DNA of 64,000 bases from Plasmodium brasilianum (Eukaryota > Apicomplexa > Aconoidasida > Haemosporida > Plasmodiidae). Position numbers and translations under genes: made by a program. The DNA lies in NCBI RefSeq assembly GCF_023973825.1, contig NC_090125.1, forward strand, positions 2,701,412 through 2,765,411, given 5' to 3'. Numbering within the stretch: the stretch's first letter is position 1; every line of letters begins with the position of its first letter. The notes beneath the pieces are model-generated. The model worked only from the letters and a program-made list of their open reading frames with translations, did not search any database and was not told the origin of the DNA. Positions 45,194 through 55,292 of this stretch are shown here, piece by piece.

Positions 45194-47893
45194 TTAATGA
45201 TAGTTGTTATAAGTATTTCTACTGGAGTTCGTATTTCTATATGCATTTTTGTTTGTACCGTTATCTCTTTTAGTGTTAAGATTATTATAATTATTTCTTG
45301 AATTATTGTTTTTAGAAGTATAATTAAAATTTTTATTAGGCGTATATTCGCAGTTGTAATGTTTCGAACTTCTGTTGTAATGATTCGAGTTTTGGTTGTA
45401 ATTACTAGAAGCATTGTTGTAAATATTTGAACAGTTGTTATAATTATTCGAATTTTTGTTATAATTATTTGATGCACTGTTATAATTATTTGATGAACTG
45501 TTATAATTATTTGAAGAACTGTTATAATTATTTGAAGAACTCTTTTTACTCATATGATTACTAATACTCGTATTTAAAAAGGAATTATTCTGAGGTTTAT
45601 TATTATATGTGCTATTTGTAAATTTTGCGTTTTTATATAGTCCTTCCTTGATATTTTCGTAATTATTATAAACTTTTAATTTGCTATTTTCCTCATTATA
45701 TTTGTTATTATGGTAATATTTATTTATTTTCTGATTTTTATTATTGTCATAACTGTCATTATCGTAGTTTCCACTGTTATGGTTATAATGATTACTGTTA
45801 TGATTATCTTGATTATGTATATGCCTACTATATTGTCTATTACTATTTTGGGGAACATTTGAAGAATAATTTTTATATGAATTCCCATCATGAACAAAAT
45901 TATTTTCATAATAAATACTGTTACTTCGTTCTCTAGGATTACTTTTATAATTATATTGATTACTGTATGAGTTATATTGATTGTTGTTATCATATATAGT
46001 ACTACCTTGATAGAGCTTATTTTTATTAACATAATTATTATTGTCGTGATGAATATTTTTGTGCCTTTTATTATTTGTATTTAAATTATTATTATGATGA
46101 TAATCATTGTCTAAATTATATATCTCAAAATTCCTTTTTGGTTTATACTTTCGTGTATTATTATTAAATGAATATTTTATACGAATTTCACTACGTTTTG
46201 TTTCAGCAAGATCATAATTCTCATCACTCTCGTCCTTTTCGCTTTCTACATTATGCACATTTAAATTGTTACTGTGATTGTTAATATTGTTGTTTTTGTT
46301 CTGTATGAGATGAGGTATGGACCTTTCTGTATTATATATTACTTTGCTATTTATATGACTATTTCTATTATTATTATTATTATAAATTTTAATTGGTTTA
46401 TCAGCAGTATTTGTTATAACTTTTTGACTATAATTTTTTTCACTTTTAAAATTATCCTTAATGGGATTATTTACAGTCCATATATTAAGTGGATTTTTCA
46501 AATAAACGAAATATATTGGATTCAATTTATAGCTAAACTTACTTCTCAGGTTGTACGAATATTTTGCAAATATAAATGGTGGTTTTCCACATTTTAAATG
46601 ATCATTTGACATACATTTTAAACATGACATATATGTGTAAGGATATTTCAAATTTTTAAATTCATCTAATATATGCATTACATTAGCCTTATATACCATA
46701 TATTGTGTTTTAGTATTATGACAAATTTGCCCGAACACATGCTTACTACATATATAACAGTACTTATTTTTACATTTATCTCTAAAAGCAAAATCTTTAT
46801 CACATTCAAAGGAACCACAGTTCTGACAAACATATCTTTTTTCTCTATATAATTCAGTTAGAAAATATAAATGAAAAAAAAAGTTTTCGGAATTTAGATA
46901 TGGGAATTTTACAAGCCAATTTTTTATCTTTTCTTGAAATTCTTCCATTACATTACTTAATTTTACATGAACACCTGAATTTACAGTACTTCCTATATTT
47001 GCTGTGTATTTTATTAAACCATTTTCTATTTTGTTCTTATTCAAACCAGTGTTATTTGAAGGAAAATTTTCTTTTATTTTGTAGTGATTTTCTATGTCAT
47101 TTTCTTTAATTTCCGTTAATTTATCCTCGTTAACTTGATCTTCATTAACTATTCCTTCATCCGCTCCCTTACTATTATGCCCATTCCCTTCGTTAACCTG
47201 TTCTTCATTAACTTTTCCTTCGCTAACTCGCTCATGATTAACTTCTTCTTCGTTAGTTCCATTTTTGGTATCTCCGCTCCTCTCTTTTAACTCTTGCTCT
47301 TCAGTTCCTATTTCCCCCTCATTAACTTTATCTTTGCTTTGATTATCAATTTCGTCTAAAGATATGTCACTGCCCACAATTAAATCTACAAAGTTGCCTT
47401 CATCCGTATCATTAAAGTTAAAAAGGTTCTTATCAAAATAGTATCTACTGTTTAATTCCGATTTCCTGTTTTTTTTTAATTTTTCTTGAGATGATGAAAT
47501 TATATCATTAATTTTATCTTTTCTTAAATTTAATTTAAAATTTTTCTTTTCTAAGATATGCTCATTAAAAATATCCTCTCCACAAAATTTCGGGAAATCA
47601 ATTATAATGTCGTCTTCTTTAAAACATTTCAAAACATATTTACGGATGTTCTTCCTTGTATTTTCATATTCATTAATTTGATTATCATTTAATTCACCAA
47701 GTAAATCAAAATGATCATTTTTACATATTTCATTTATTTCAATTGATATTAAATTATTACTATTATCACTCTCTTCATAACTACTAGCTTCTGCCTTATC
47801 TACTCTTATTTTTATATAATCATTTTTTTCTGTTTTATTATTTAAGCGCACATTTTCATCTGGATTTATATTTATAGTAAAAAGATTTTCCAT
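45194..47893 (-). CDS. Asn-rich protein with a CCHC/CCCC-type zinc-knuckle cluster
   Basis: An 899-aa single-exon protein. The N-terminal 330 residues are acidic (including a KVNEEQVNEGxG-type repeat at 47130-47260). A conserved-looking cysteine/histidine block follows at 46560-46840: VCQNCGSFECDKDF...KCKNKYCYICSKHVFGQICHN...CLKCMSNDHLKCGKPP. Spacing of the CxxC and CxxH pairs resembles RNA-binding zinc knuckles (as in Air1/2-type TRAMP proteins), with a Pro-rich ending. The C-terminal 400 residues are dominated by Asn, Tyr, Ser and His, with 21-bp repeats. I infer RNA or nucleic-acid binding from the zinc cluster. No specific orthologue is recognised, and an RNA-granule role for the Asn-rich tail is speculation. 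It is divergent from the derlin gene. Confidence 0.75.
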   Translation of the reverse strand: MENLFTININPDENVRLNNKTEKNDYIKIRVDKAEASSYEESDNSNNLISIEINEICKNDHFDLLGELNDNQINEYENTRKNIRKYVLKCFKEDDIIIDFPKFCGEDIFNEHILEKKNFKLNLRKDKINDIISSSQEKLKKNRKSELNSRYYFDKNLFNFNDTDEGNFVDLIVGSDISLDEIDNQSKDKVNEGEIGTEEQELKERSGDTKNGTNEEEVNHERVSEGKVNEEQVNEGNGHNSKGADEGIVNEDQVNEDKLTEIKENDIENHYKIKENFPSNNTGLNKNKIENGLIKYTANIGSTVNSGVHVKLSNVMEEFQEKIKNWLVKFPYLNSENFFFHLYFLTELYREKRYVCQNCGSFECDKDFAFRDKCKNKYCYICSKHVFGQICHNTKTQYMVYKANVMHILDEFKNLKYPYTYMSCLKCMSNDHLKCGKPPFIFAKYSYNLRSKFSYKLNPIYFVYLKNPLNIWTVNNPIKDNFKSEKNYSQKVITNTADKPIKIYNNNNNRNSHINSKVIYNTERSIPHLIQNKNNNINNHSNNLNVHNVESEKDESDENYDLAETKRSEIRIKYSFNNNTRKYKPKRNFEIYNLDNDYHHNNNLNTNNKRHKNIHHDNNNYVNKNKLYQGSTIYDNNNQYNSYSNQYNYKSNPRERSNSIYYENNFVHDGNSYKNYSSNVPQNSNRQYSRHIHNQDNHNSNHYNHNSGNYDNDSYDNNKNQKINKYYHNNKYNEENSKLKVYNNYENIKEGLYKNAKFTNSTYNNKPQNNSFLNTSISNHMSKKSSSNNYNSSSNNYNSSSNNYNSASNNYNKNSNNYNNCSNIYNNASSNYNQNSNHYNRSSKHYNCEYTPNKNFNYTSKNNNSRNNYNNLNTKRDNGTNKNAYRNTNSSRNTYNNYH
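45350..45535 (-). repeat. 21-bp repeat encoding NNYNSSS-type heptapeptides
   Basis: Eight or more 21-bp units encode a heptad of the type Ser-Asn-Asn-Tyr-Asn-Ser-Ser in the C-terminal tail of the zinc-knuckle protein. The units nearest 45480-45535 are almost identical; those toward the C-terminus are diverged, suggesting polar expansion. Confidence 0.85.
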
Positions 47894-50221
47894 TAAAGGA
47901 TATTTTTTTCTGTAATAAATATATGCCTATACTATGTACTTGTATGTTCTTGTTTGGTTATATAATAATGTTTTTTCTTCTTTTTTTTTATGTTTCTCCC
48001 TTTAAAATTATTGTTCTTAGCATTAATGGTTCTTCCACAAATGACTTGTGTTTTCCTTTAGCAGCAACAAACATATATATAAATTATTTATATATGTATG
48101 TACAGTTGCTTATGGGTATATAAACATACTTTTATATATAAAATATATACTGTAAATACAATATTCGTTTTTGTTTCAGATTTTAAAAAAATTCCAATTT
48201 ATTCCCCTTTCGGTGTTTAAAAATATTCGGAAAATTTTTAAGTACGCAAAGAAAACATTTTATCAAAATTTAATTAAAATATATTATTTCTTAGAAATTT
48301 TTTATAAAATTATAATTCATTCCTCCTTTTTTTTTTTTTTTTTCTCATTCCTTTTTATTTTTTTTTCATTCATTAAAATAAAATGAATTTATAAATTTTT
48401 ACGGCTTCTGTAATAAAATGCATAAAAAAATCGCTGGACAAATATTATAAAATTATTTTAAAAAAAAAAAATACATACTTATATATATCATAAATTCAAT
48501 TACACCTTTTAAGGTGTCATTTTTTGTATTAGTACAAAAAAAAATAAAATAAAATAAATATTACTAAAAATCTCTGGTCTGGTTAATAATTAGAGGGCGA
48601 TAATTCTAAAATATTAAATGTATTTTTGAATAAAAATTTATTTTCTTTATTTTTGAAAAACATCGCTAAGCAATATTTATAGGATTAAAAGAAAACCTTA
48701 CATGAAATAAATATTAATATTATTTTATAATGTATACACAATAACATATATATTTTGAATTTATATATCCATATCCTATATGCATGGAAGTGTTTTTTTT
48801 TTTTTTTTTTGGCACATTTCTGTTTTAATGAAAATATGAACGTAATATAATTAATAAAGACGTGCTTTTTTCCTATTGTTTGCATTTCCTTTTAAGCAAC
48901 CTTATACAATTCAAAGGAGTTACACTCATTCTATGCATTTATAGAAAAAGATCATTAATATCAAAACAATATTTGGGCCTAGATTTTTAAGGAAATATCC
49001 CTAATAGTTTAATGTAAACTATCATAATGACATATGTGAGTGTTCATTGTTAAAAATATGTTATCTGCTTAAACAGAGTTTATTAATATACATCACGTAG
49101 TTAAAAATATTATTTTGCTAGTATGTAAAAAGCAGAGGAAAAAAAAAAAAAAATTAACTAGCGATTTATAATAATACACAGTAGATATGTCCTATTTAAA
49201 AATATAAACCAGCATTAATTTTAAACAAAAATTTTGTTCTACTCCCGTATTTTTTTTTTTTTTTTGCAATTTCCCATAGAATATTATGGTAACATACGTA
49301 ATATGTTCTGTTTATAAAAAATATTATCTGAAACAAGGAAAACAAAACAAATAAATAAAAAAAAAAAAAATAATGACGTAGCTCCTTCCACTTCTTTGTT
49401 ATAAATACTTTAATTTTTTATGTTTAATTTAATTGGATAAGAAACGAAAACATGCTATATATTCGAGCAAAAAATAACATTCATTGCTTAAACAACTATT
49501 TCTCTAGGCAGTTTACCTATATATATACATATGTGAATGCGTATAGGGGGTACACATTTTACCTTTTAAAATATGACAAATTAAAAACTAATGTAGCGTT
49601 CAGTATTATCTGTTTTAAAATGGCTTTTATGTGTGTAAGAATGCTTGAAAAAAAAAAAAAAAACACTCAAATAAAAATATGTGTATACATTTATACATAT
49701 TTGTTATTCTCATATGGTAATTTAAATTAAAGATAGTGTATTTTTGAATATTTATTCGCTTAAAAATTCTCGTAAACATGTAATAACAATTACTCTTGGA
49801 GATAACTATAAAAACGAAATATAGCCAAACAAATATGTAATATAAAACAAGTTGCAAAAAGGCTAGTAATGCTAAAAAAAATAATAATATACGAATATTA
49901 AAATAAATGAAAACAGCTAATGGGAAAATATTAATTATTAAAAAATTTTTTTTGAATTGAAGAAATCCTATTAAGTAACAATAAAGTCAGATTACCCATA
50001 AAAGAACTATATAAAAATGTAGAAATAAAAAGTGCCTTTTCTTTTGAAGCTAAATATTTGAAGTATATGACTGTAAGAGGTGTTTTACTTCGGACGTTCA
50101 TAGTAATATATAATAAGGCACACGCTTTTACTTGTATATATGTGAACATAGGAATGTGTAAATGCAAAAACGGAAAATACATCATTGTATTTTGTATATA
50201 CATATTAAACAAAGATACAAA
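47894..50221. other. 2.3-kb divergent intergenic region (zinc-knuckle gene / derlin)
   Basis: It must hold both promoters. It is mostly AT-rich with poly-T/poly-A tracts (48330-48345, 48795-48812, 49140-49153, 49250-49265). One segment near 49931-50101 looks non-random and is listed separately. Confidence 0.6.
49931..50101 (-). CDS. possible small protein (56 aa) or exon, strand uncertain
   Basis: The minus-strand frame starts MNVRSKTPLTVIYFKYLASK and ends KKFFNN-stop. It has an ordinary, non-repetitive residue composition and a hydrophobic centre (LFISTFLYSSFMGNLTLLLL), unlike the low-complexity frames around it. The opposite strand is also open across the same bases (EILLSNNKVRLPIKELYKN...EAKYLKYMT). 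There it is bordered by an AG at 49961-49962 and a GTAAGA donor at 50073, so it could instead be a plus-strand exon. I recognise neither product. It sits about 120 bp from the derlin start. Confidence 0.3.
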   Translation of the reverse strand: MNVRSKTPLTVIYFKYLASKEKALFISTFLYSSFMGNLTLLLLNRISSIQKKFFNN

Positions 50222-51286
50222 ATGAATATTGTTCTGTACTTAATTTTAATTTTTATATATATAAGTCATATTAAAAATATAAGTGTATATTGCAGGAAGC
50301 AGTATGATATAAAAAAAATAAAGAATAGCTATTCATACAACATAATACATGACGAAATAAGGGGAAAGTTCCAAAATGATTTTAACAATGTAATTTATAA
50401 AAGGAGGAAACTTTTGTATATTCAAGTTCCCAAAAAAAAGGAAAAAGGAATTAACCTATATAACAGTTACATACATGATAAAAAAATTAACGACCTTTTA
50501 AATAATAAAAAGAAAAATAAACTCTATTATTTACATATAAATAATAATGAAAAAGGCATAAAAAGAAGAAACAAGAACGAAACATTACAAATATTTTTGA
50601 TAAAAAAAAAAAAATTACTCCAGCAGTATATTTACAACCTAAAAGAATCATTATTATATAAGTATAAAACTACGAAGATTATAACGAAAATTTTTATATC
50701 ATCTTCTTTAATTTTAGTAGCACTTAATATAGGTGGTATAAAACCTGAAGATATTGCTCTGCATAGTAAAAGAGTTATAAGAGCTTTTGAATTTTATAGA
50801 ATTATAACATCAGCATTATTTTATGGAGATATATCATTATATGTGTTAACAAATATTTATATGTTATATTTGCAAAGCCATGAATTAGAAAAATCCTTAG
50901 GCTCATCAGAAACTTTTTCCTTTTATTTATCACAAATTACTATTTTGTCTGTTCTATGTTCTTACTTGAAAAAACCGTTTTACGCAACCGCATTATTAAA
51001 GTCTTTGTTATTTGTAAACTGTATGCTAAAACCTTATCAAAAATCTAACTTAATATTTGGAATACATATTTACAATATATATTTACCATATTTATCAATT
51101 TTTATTGATATTTTGCATGCACAAAATTTAAAAGCCTCCTTATCCGGAATATTGGGTGTAACAAGCGGATCCATTTACTATCTTCTAAATGTTTACTTAT
51201 ATGAAAATTACAATAAAAAGTTCTTCAAAATTCCAAAATTTTTAAAAAACTACCTTGATTCGTTGAGTTCAGATGAATTATTTTAA
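50222..51286 (+). CDS. derlin (DER1-like) with bipartite apicoplast-type leader
   Basis: I start at the ATG at 50222, giving 354 aa, rather than 50162. The second Met begins a classical signal peptide (MNIVLYLILIFIYISHIKN). It is followed by about 130 Lys/Asn/Tyr-rich residues with almost no acidic charge. That is the bipartite leader sending Plasmodium proteins through the ER to the apicoplast. Mature derlin follows from about residue 150, with several hydrophobic helices and the family's 'FYRIITSALFYGDISLYVLTNIYMLY' block, corresponding to the 'PWRxxTxFFxxxxxFxFxxNxxFLY' region of derlins. Apicomplexans keep a duplicated 'symbiont' ERAD set (Der1, Cdc48, Ufd1) thought to translocate proteins across the second-outermost apicoplast membrane. 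The leader supports that paralogue rather than the ER derlin. Confidence 0.85.
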   Translation: MNIVLYLILIFIYISHIKNISVYCRKQYDIKKIKNSYSYNIIHDEIRGKFQNDFNNVIYKRRKLLYIQVPKKKEKGINLYNSYIHDKKINDLLNNKKKNKLYYLHINNNEKGIKRRNKNETLQIFLIKKKKLLQQYIYNLKESLLYKYKTTKIITKIFISSSLILVALNIGGIKPEDIALHSKRVIRAFEFYRIITSALFYGDISLYVLTNIYMLYLQSHELEKSLGSSETFSFYLSQITILSVLCSYLKKPFYATALLKSLLFVNCMLKPYQKSNLIFGIHIYNIYLPYLSIFIDILHAQNLKASLSGILGVTSGSIYYLLNVYLYENYNKKFFKIPKFLKNYLDSLSSDELF

Positions 51287-51786
51287 GGCTAATGCATTGA
51301 GCACATTTCCTTTCGTATGTTGAGCCATCCATAGCACATTGCGTGTGTTCCTATACACTTGCAGGAAATTATACAGGAAAACCCCGTGAAGATATGTATA
51401 AGTATATATATGAACGCATAGATACATACACGTACGTGGAAAAACAACATATGATATTGATAATCTGGATTCCTTAATTTATAGCCATATTTCAGATTTT
51501 TATCATTCACCCATTATTATCATGTGTATGTTAAAACCTCTGTTTATAAATTCTCGTCTAAATTTTTTTTTTGTAATTTTGTCATTTCTTCGTATATGCA
51601 AGCGTATATACTTATGAAGATGCGCACATATATATATGTATATATGTATATATATATATATAGATATAGATAGATAGATATAGATAGATAGATATAGATA
51701 GATAGACAGATAGATAGATGGGTAGATATATATATATGTACAAATTTATGCGTGGATTTAGGGCTGTTTGTAACACCCATGTCGAA
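51287..51786. other. convergent 3' region with GATA repeat
   Basis: 500 bp between convergent stops. An (AT)n tract at 51630-51662 is followed by a 'gata' tetranucleotide array. Confidence 0.65.
51660..51728. repeat. (GATA)n microsatellite
   Basis: About 17 GATA-type units with regular 'tatagatagatagata' interruptions lie in the 3' flanks of the derlin and IBA57-like genes. Confidence 0.85.
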
Positions 51787-53418
51787 TTAAAAGACTTTAT
51801 TGTTTTTAAATGGCAACAAACAAATTCTATGACTTTCCTTGTTAACTTTGTTTTTAATGTATATATTTGAAGAAACAGAATATAAATTTTGTGTTAAAAG
51901 ATTTATTTTTTTTTTGATTAGAAAACATAGACCCATTACATGGTTATAATAAAAAACATGACCAATAATATTATTAGAGAGAGTATTACTGTTTGTGTGC
52001 TTATCCTGAATAAGTACATTATACTGATTTTCATAATTAATGACATTTTCCTCACATTTTAAGGCATTTTTTAGTAAAAAAAAAGAAGACCTCAATAAAT
52101 TCTTATCACATATTTCTTTTAAATAATTGTAATAGATAAAATCGTCCTGTATAACTTTATTTAAGTTATGGGAATTTCCAAGAAATATATTATAATAGTC
52201 ATAATTAATGCATATCAACAGTTGATACTTATTTATAAATATTTTATTTCTAGTTCTGTTTATAGCTTCTTGTCCCACATAACAGCCTTTATCCTTCGTT
52301 AAATAATTTAATTTATCATAATTCAGATCAAAAGGTGACAAATCTTTGAACGAAAATAAATCTCTTTCATTTTTTGCTCGTTTGTTATTATTTAAAACGC
52401 AACCACTATCTATTGTTGTGTTATTATTAGCTGTATTAGCATCATTTATATTATTTCGTGTGTTTTCTTTAAAAAATGTATAATTTGAATATAAATTCTC
52501 AATTATTCCTAAATTTAGCTTGAAATAATCGTAAATGAAGATTTCCGTAATTTTCCGTTTTTCTTCTGCTTCAAATTTGCGTAGTATATCACAGGTTTCA
52601 TTTATTACTCCATTATTAATTTCGTAAATATAGTTTCTAACGTTTTTATCTTCCTTAGTATTTCCATTACTACTTATAGTCTCGCACATATTTTTATGCA
52701 ACCCATTTTTTGCTTTCTTGCGCAATTCGTATATTCTGTATCCTAGAAGGTCATTTCTTTGATCCCGAGAGTAGAAAAGGGCACCTTCTCCGTTGAACCC
52801 TTTTAAAAAATCATTATGAAAAGTTATCACGCTGTTGCTATTACCATCATACGTGATACTGCTACTACTACCTCCCTGGGGAATGCTAGTTGTATGATTA
52901 TCATTATTGTTACTAACATCTCCAGTATCGTAAAGACTTTTCTCGCTTAAAGATGATATACAAGGCAAGAGCTGGTAAACATCAATATTTGTCATCTCTT
53001 TAAAATAAACATCACATGATAGTTTCCGTTTTTCTAATACATTCAATATTAATTTTACAATTTCCACATTACAGTCAATGTAAAACAACCTAAAGAAATT
53101 CCTTTCATGAATATATTCTATATTATATATAAAACAATCGAATAATATTTTTCCATTGTTTAACAAAAATAAGGAGGGTAAACCTTGCGTTAATTTTTTA
53201 TATTTTGTACTAGGGTTACTAATTTTATCATATATACTTGAATCAGACTTATTAGGTAATATATTATTGAGTAGTTTCTTATTTAACGTAATATCTTCTT
53301 CATTCATTATTTTGCTTAAATCATTTGTTGTCAAACTTTGAAGAAACCTAAAAGAATCTGAACCGCAGACTTGAATGAGCGTCCTATTTTTTAACTTACA
53401 GAGATTGTACTTATTCAT
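51787..53418 (-). CDS. IBA57: IBA57/CAF17-like iron-sulphur cluster assembly factor (GcvT fold)
   Basis: A 543-aa single-exon protein. IBA57 (bacterial YgfZ) is a folate-binding GcvT-fold protein needed with ISCA1/2 to make mitochondrial [4Fe-4S] clusters. The diagnostic K-G-C-Y-x-G-Q-E motif is present as DKGCYVGQEAINRTRNK (near 52245-52300), including the conserved Cys, followed by the expected Arg-rich helix. The N-terminus reads 'LKNRTLIQVCGSDSFRFLQSLTTNDL', the family's 'L..R.xIxVxGxDxxxFLQGLxTND' opening. Asn/Ser-rich inserts (for example 52380-52450 and 52820-52930) lengthen it beyond the usual 300-350 residues. The short leader before the domain leaves the targeting signal unclear; an upstream exon cannot be excluded. 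Confidence 0.88.
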   Translation of the reverse strand: MNKYNLCKLKNRTLIQVCGSDSFRFLQSLTTNDLSKIMNEEDITLNKKLLNNILPNKSDSSIYDKISNPSTKYKKLTQGLPSLFLLNNGKILFDCFIYNIEYIHERNFFRLFYIDCNVEIVKLILNVLEKRKLSCDVYFKEMTNIDVYQLLPCISSLSEKSLYDTGDVSNNNDNHTTSIPQGGSSSSITYDGNSNSVITFHNDFLKGFNGEGALFYSRDQRNDLLGYRIYELRKKAKNGLHKNMCETISSNGNTKEDKNVRNYIYEINNGVINETCDILRKFEAEEKRKITEIFIYDYFKLNLGIIENLYSNYTFFKENTRNNINDANTANNNTTIDSGCVLNNNKRAKNERDLFSFKDLSPFDLNYDKLNYLTKDKGCYVGQEAINRTRNKIFINKYQLLICINYDYYNIFLGNSHNLNKVIQDDFIYYNYLKEICDKNLLRSSFFLLKNALKCEENVINYENQYNVLIQDKHTNSNTLSNNIIGHVFYYNHVMGLCFLIKKKINLLTQNLYSVSSNIYIKNKVNKESHRICLLPFKNNKVF

Positions 53419-54269
53419 TGAATTTTCTAAATTTCACACCTATTTTATGTGTACATACAAGTACACATACAAATATATATATATATATATATATATGAAT
53501 ACAACTATTCATGTATGTTCAATACTATAACATGTGTATCAGTATTTCCTTTTTTTTTTAATAAATTAATTTCATATTTTTCATGGATATATATATATTT
53601 ACAAATATGTATATACATTTTCTCACAAGAAAACGTTAAATCATTCATTTTTTGTTTTCATTCTTTTCAAGTTAAATATAATATTATAAAGGAGTTCAAT
53701 GTCAATCATGTATCATTTTTTTCTAAAGAAAGATTCTTTTAATACAAACAGGACGAATTTCTTGAAAAATAAGTAAAATAGAGTATGTTATAGGTATTTA
53801 TAAAAAAAAATTACGAATAACAGCGAACATATATGTATGTTCTTCTTCTGTGTATATTTATATTTTACACTTGAAAGTATATATAATATTTGTTCATTAC
53901 ATATATAGAGATGAGATAGGATGATAAACAAAATGTAGAAGCAAAATAATATTTTTGGCTTAATAATAACTAAAAAAATTATTAAAAAAGGTAAAAAAAA
54001 AAAAAAAAAGAGTATAAGTGTGTTGAGCAGGTATTTGATTAGGCTTTTCTAATTTTTTTTATTTTTTTTTTTGTGCAATGTTATTTAAAAATTACCAAAA
54101 AAAAGGGTACGAAACAAAGTGTAAAATATAAATATATAACCTACAACACATACAAAATTTTTCATTAAGGTTTATTAAATGTCATTTTGTTACTGTTATA
54201 TACAAAATTTAATTTATTACTACATTATTACACATTCTCAAGTTCTTACGTTCTTGTACTATCACGCTA
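53419..54269. other. intergenic region upstream of the IBA57-like gene
   Basis: 851 bp on the shared minus strand. It holds an (AT)n run at 53473-53496, poly-A at 53993-54009 and no supported gene. It should contain the IBA57-like promoter. Confidence 0.6.
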
Positions 54270-55292
54270 TTATGAGTTCTTTTTTTTTTTTTTTTTCCTC
54301 TTATCTGTTTTATGAATGTGCATTTTTCTTCTATTCACTTGAACTTCCTTTTTTCTTTTTATTTCAGATTTTTCTTTTGACACTTTGGTATCATCACCAT
54401 GCCTATTCAGGTTGGGAGGTACATGGTCTGAAAAGTCAAAGGAGAAATGCTCGAATATTCTGTTTGGTGGAATATTTACAGAGTTAATAGTAGTTAAGTT
54501 TCTTGTATTTTGAATAAAATTATTTAACTGATATATATTCATTTTTTTAAAAAACGGGTTATTTGATATAACAATATTTTTTAAATTGTTTAATTCTTTT
54601 AAATAATTTAAAAAATCTTCCTTCATAATAAAGTTATTATGTACATATAACTGCCTTAAGGATGTCAAATATATTATATCCTTTTCAATATTTATCAACT
54701 TATTATTATTTAATCTTAATTCTTGGACATTAGAAAAATGAAAACTAAAACAAAACTGTCTAATTTTATTGAAAGAGAGAGAAATTTTTTTTAAGTTTAT
54801 CATTGGTTTCGTTGGTTTAACAAAGGTTTCAATAGAATTATTTTTAAGAATTAATGTTTCTAAATTTTTCAAACTCGCCAAATTTGGAACCTTTTCTATT
54901 TCATTATATGCTAATATTAATGTTTTTAAATTCTTTAATAAGCATACATCATCTATAATTTTAATTTTATTATTTGATAAATTTAAATATACCAAATTAT
55001 TTAAATTATTTATGTAATTTATATTATCTATTAAATTGTTTTGTAATATAATTTGCTGCAAATTAAAATTCATTTCAACCATTCTCAAATCTTTTATTTT
55101 ATTTTGACTTAAATCAACTTTGCTTAAATTTTTCATTTGATATAATTCTTCGCAATCTTCTATATCCTTATTTTTCAGAATTAGTTCCTTGCAATTTGAT
55201 ATATTTCCACCTTCAATGATCGAGGAAATTTTTACTATAGTTAATTTTTTTAAGCTATCATTTTTTCTTTTTTCTTCAAATTGTTTCTCCAT
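54270..55292 (-). CDS. SDS22-type leucine-rich repeat protein
   Basis: I start at the Met at 55292 (340 aa). The upstream in-frame Met at 55373 would add 27 residues with no repeat character. At least eight tandem LRRs of the 22-residue SDS22 class are visible: NLSKVDLSQNKIKDL, NLQQIILQNNLIDNI, NLVYLNLSNNKIKII, NLKTLILAYNEIEKV, NLETLILKNNSIETF, NLKKISLSFNKIRQF, NVQELRLNNNKLINI and SLRQLYVHNNFI. A capping 'NNPFF' region follows, then a Lys/Arg-rich tail. SDS22-type proteins regulate protein phosphatase 1 or act in cilia and centrosomes. The phosphatase-1-binding surface cannot be judged by eye, and Plasmodium encodes several such LRR proteins, so I give no symbol. Confidence 0.85.
   Translation of the reverse strand: MEKQFEEKRKNDSLKKLTIVKISSIIEGGNISNCKELILKNKDIEDCEELYQMKNLSKVDLSQNKIKDLRMVEMNFNLQQIILQNNLIDNINYINNLNNLVYLNLSNNKIKIIDDVCLLKNLKTLILAYNEIEKVPNLASLKNLETLILKNNSIETFVKPTKPMINLKKISLSFNKIRQFCFSFHFSNVQELRLNNNKLINIEKDIIYLTSLRQLYVHNNFIMKEDFLNYLKELNNLKNIVISNNPFFKKMNIYQLNNFIQNTRNLTTINSVNIPPNRIFEHFSFDFSDHVPPNLNRHGDDTKVSKEKSEIKRKKEVQVNRRKMHIHKTDKRKKKKKKNS

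Noticed and set aside
47923..48386. Two hydrophobic plus-strand frames that might be exons of a small membrane protein
   Set aside because: Composition is Phe/Tyr/Ile-rich as expected of T-rich DNA. I found no convincing donor-acceptor pair, and they lie in the promoter region of the minus-strand zinc-knuckle gene.
49452..49730. 92-codon plus frame starting MLYIRAKNN
   Set aside because: It runs through a poly-A tract and alternating TA DNA, and has no conserved-looking block.
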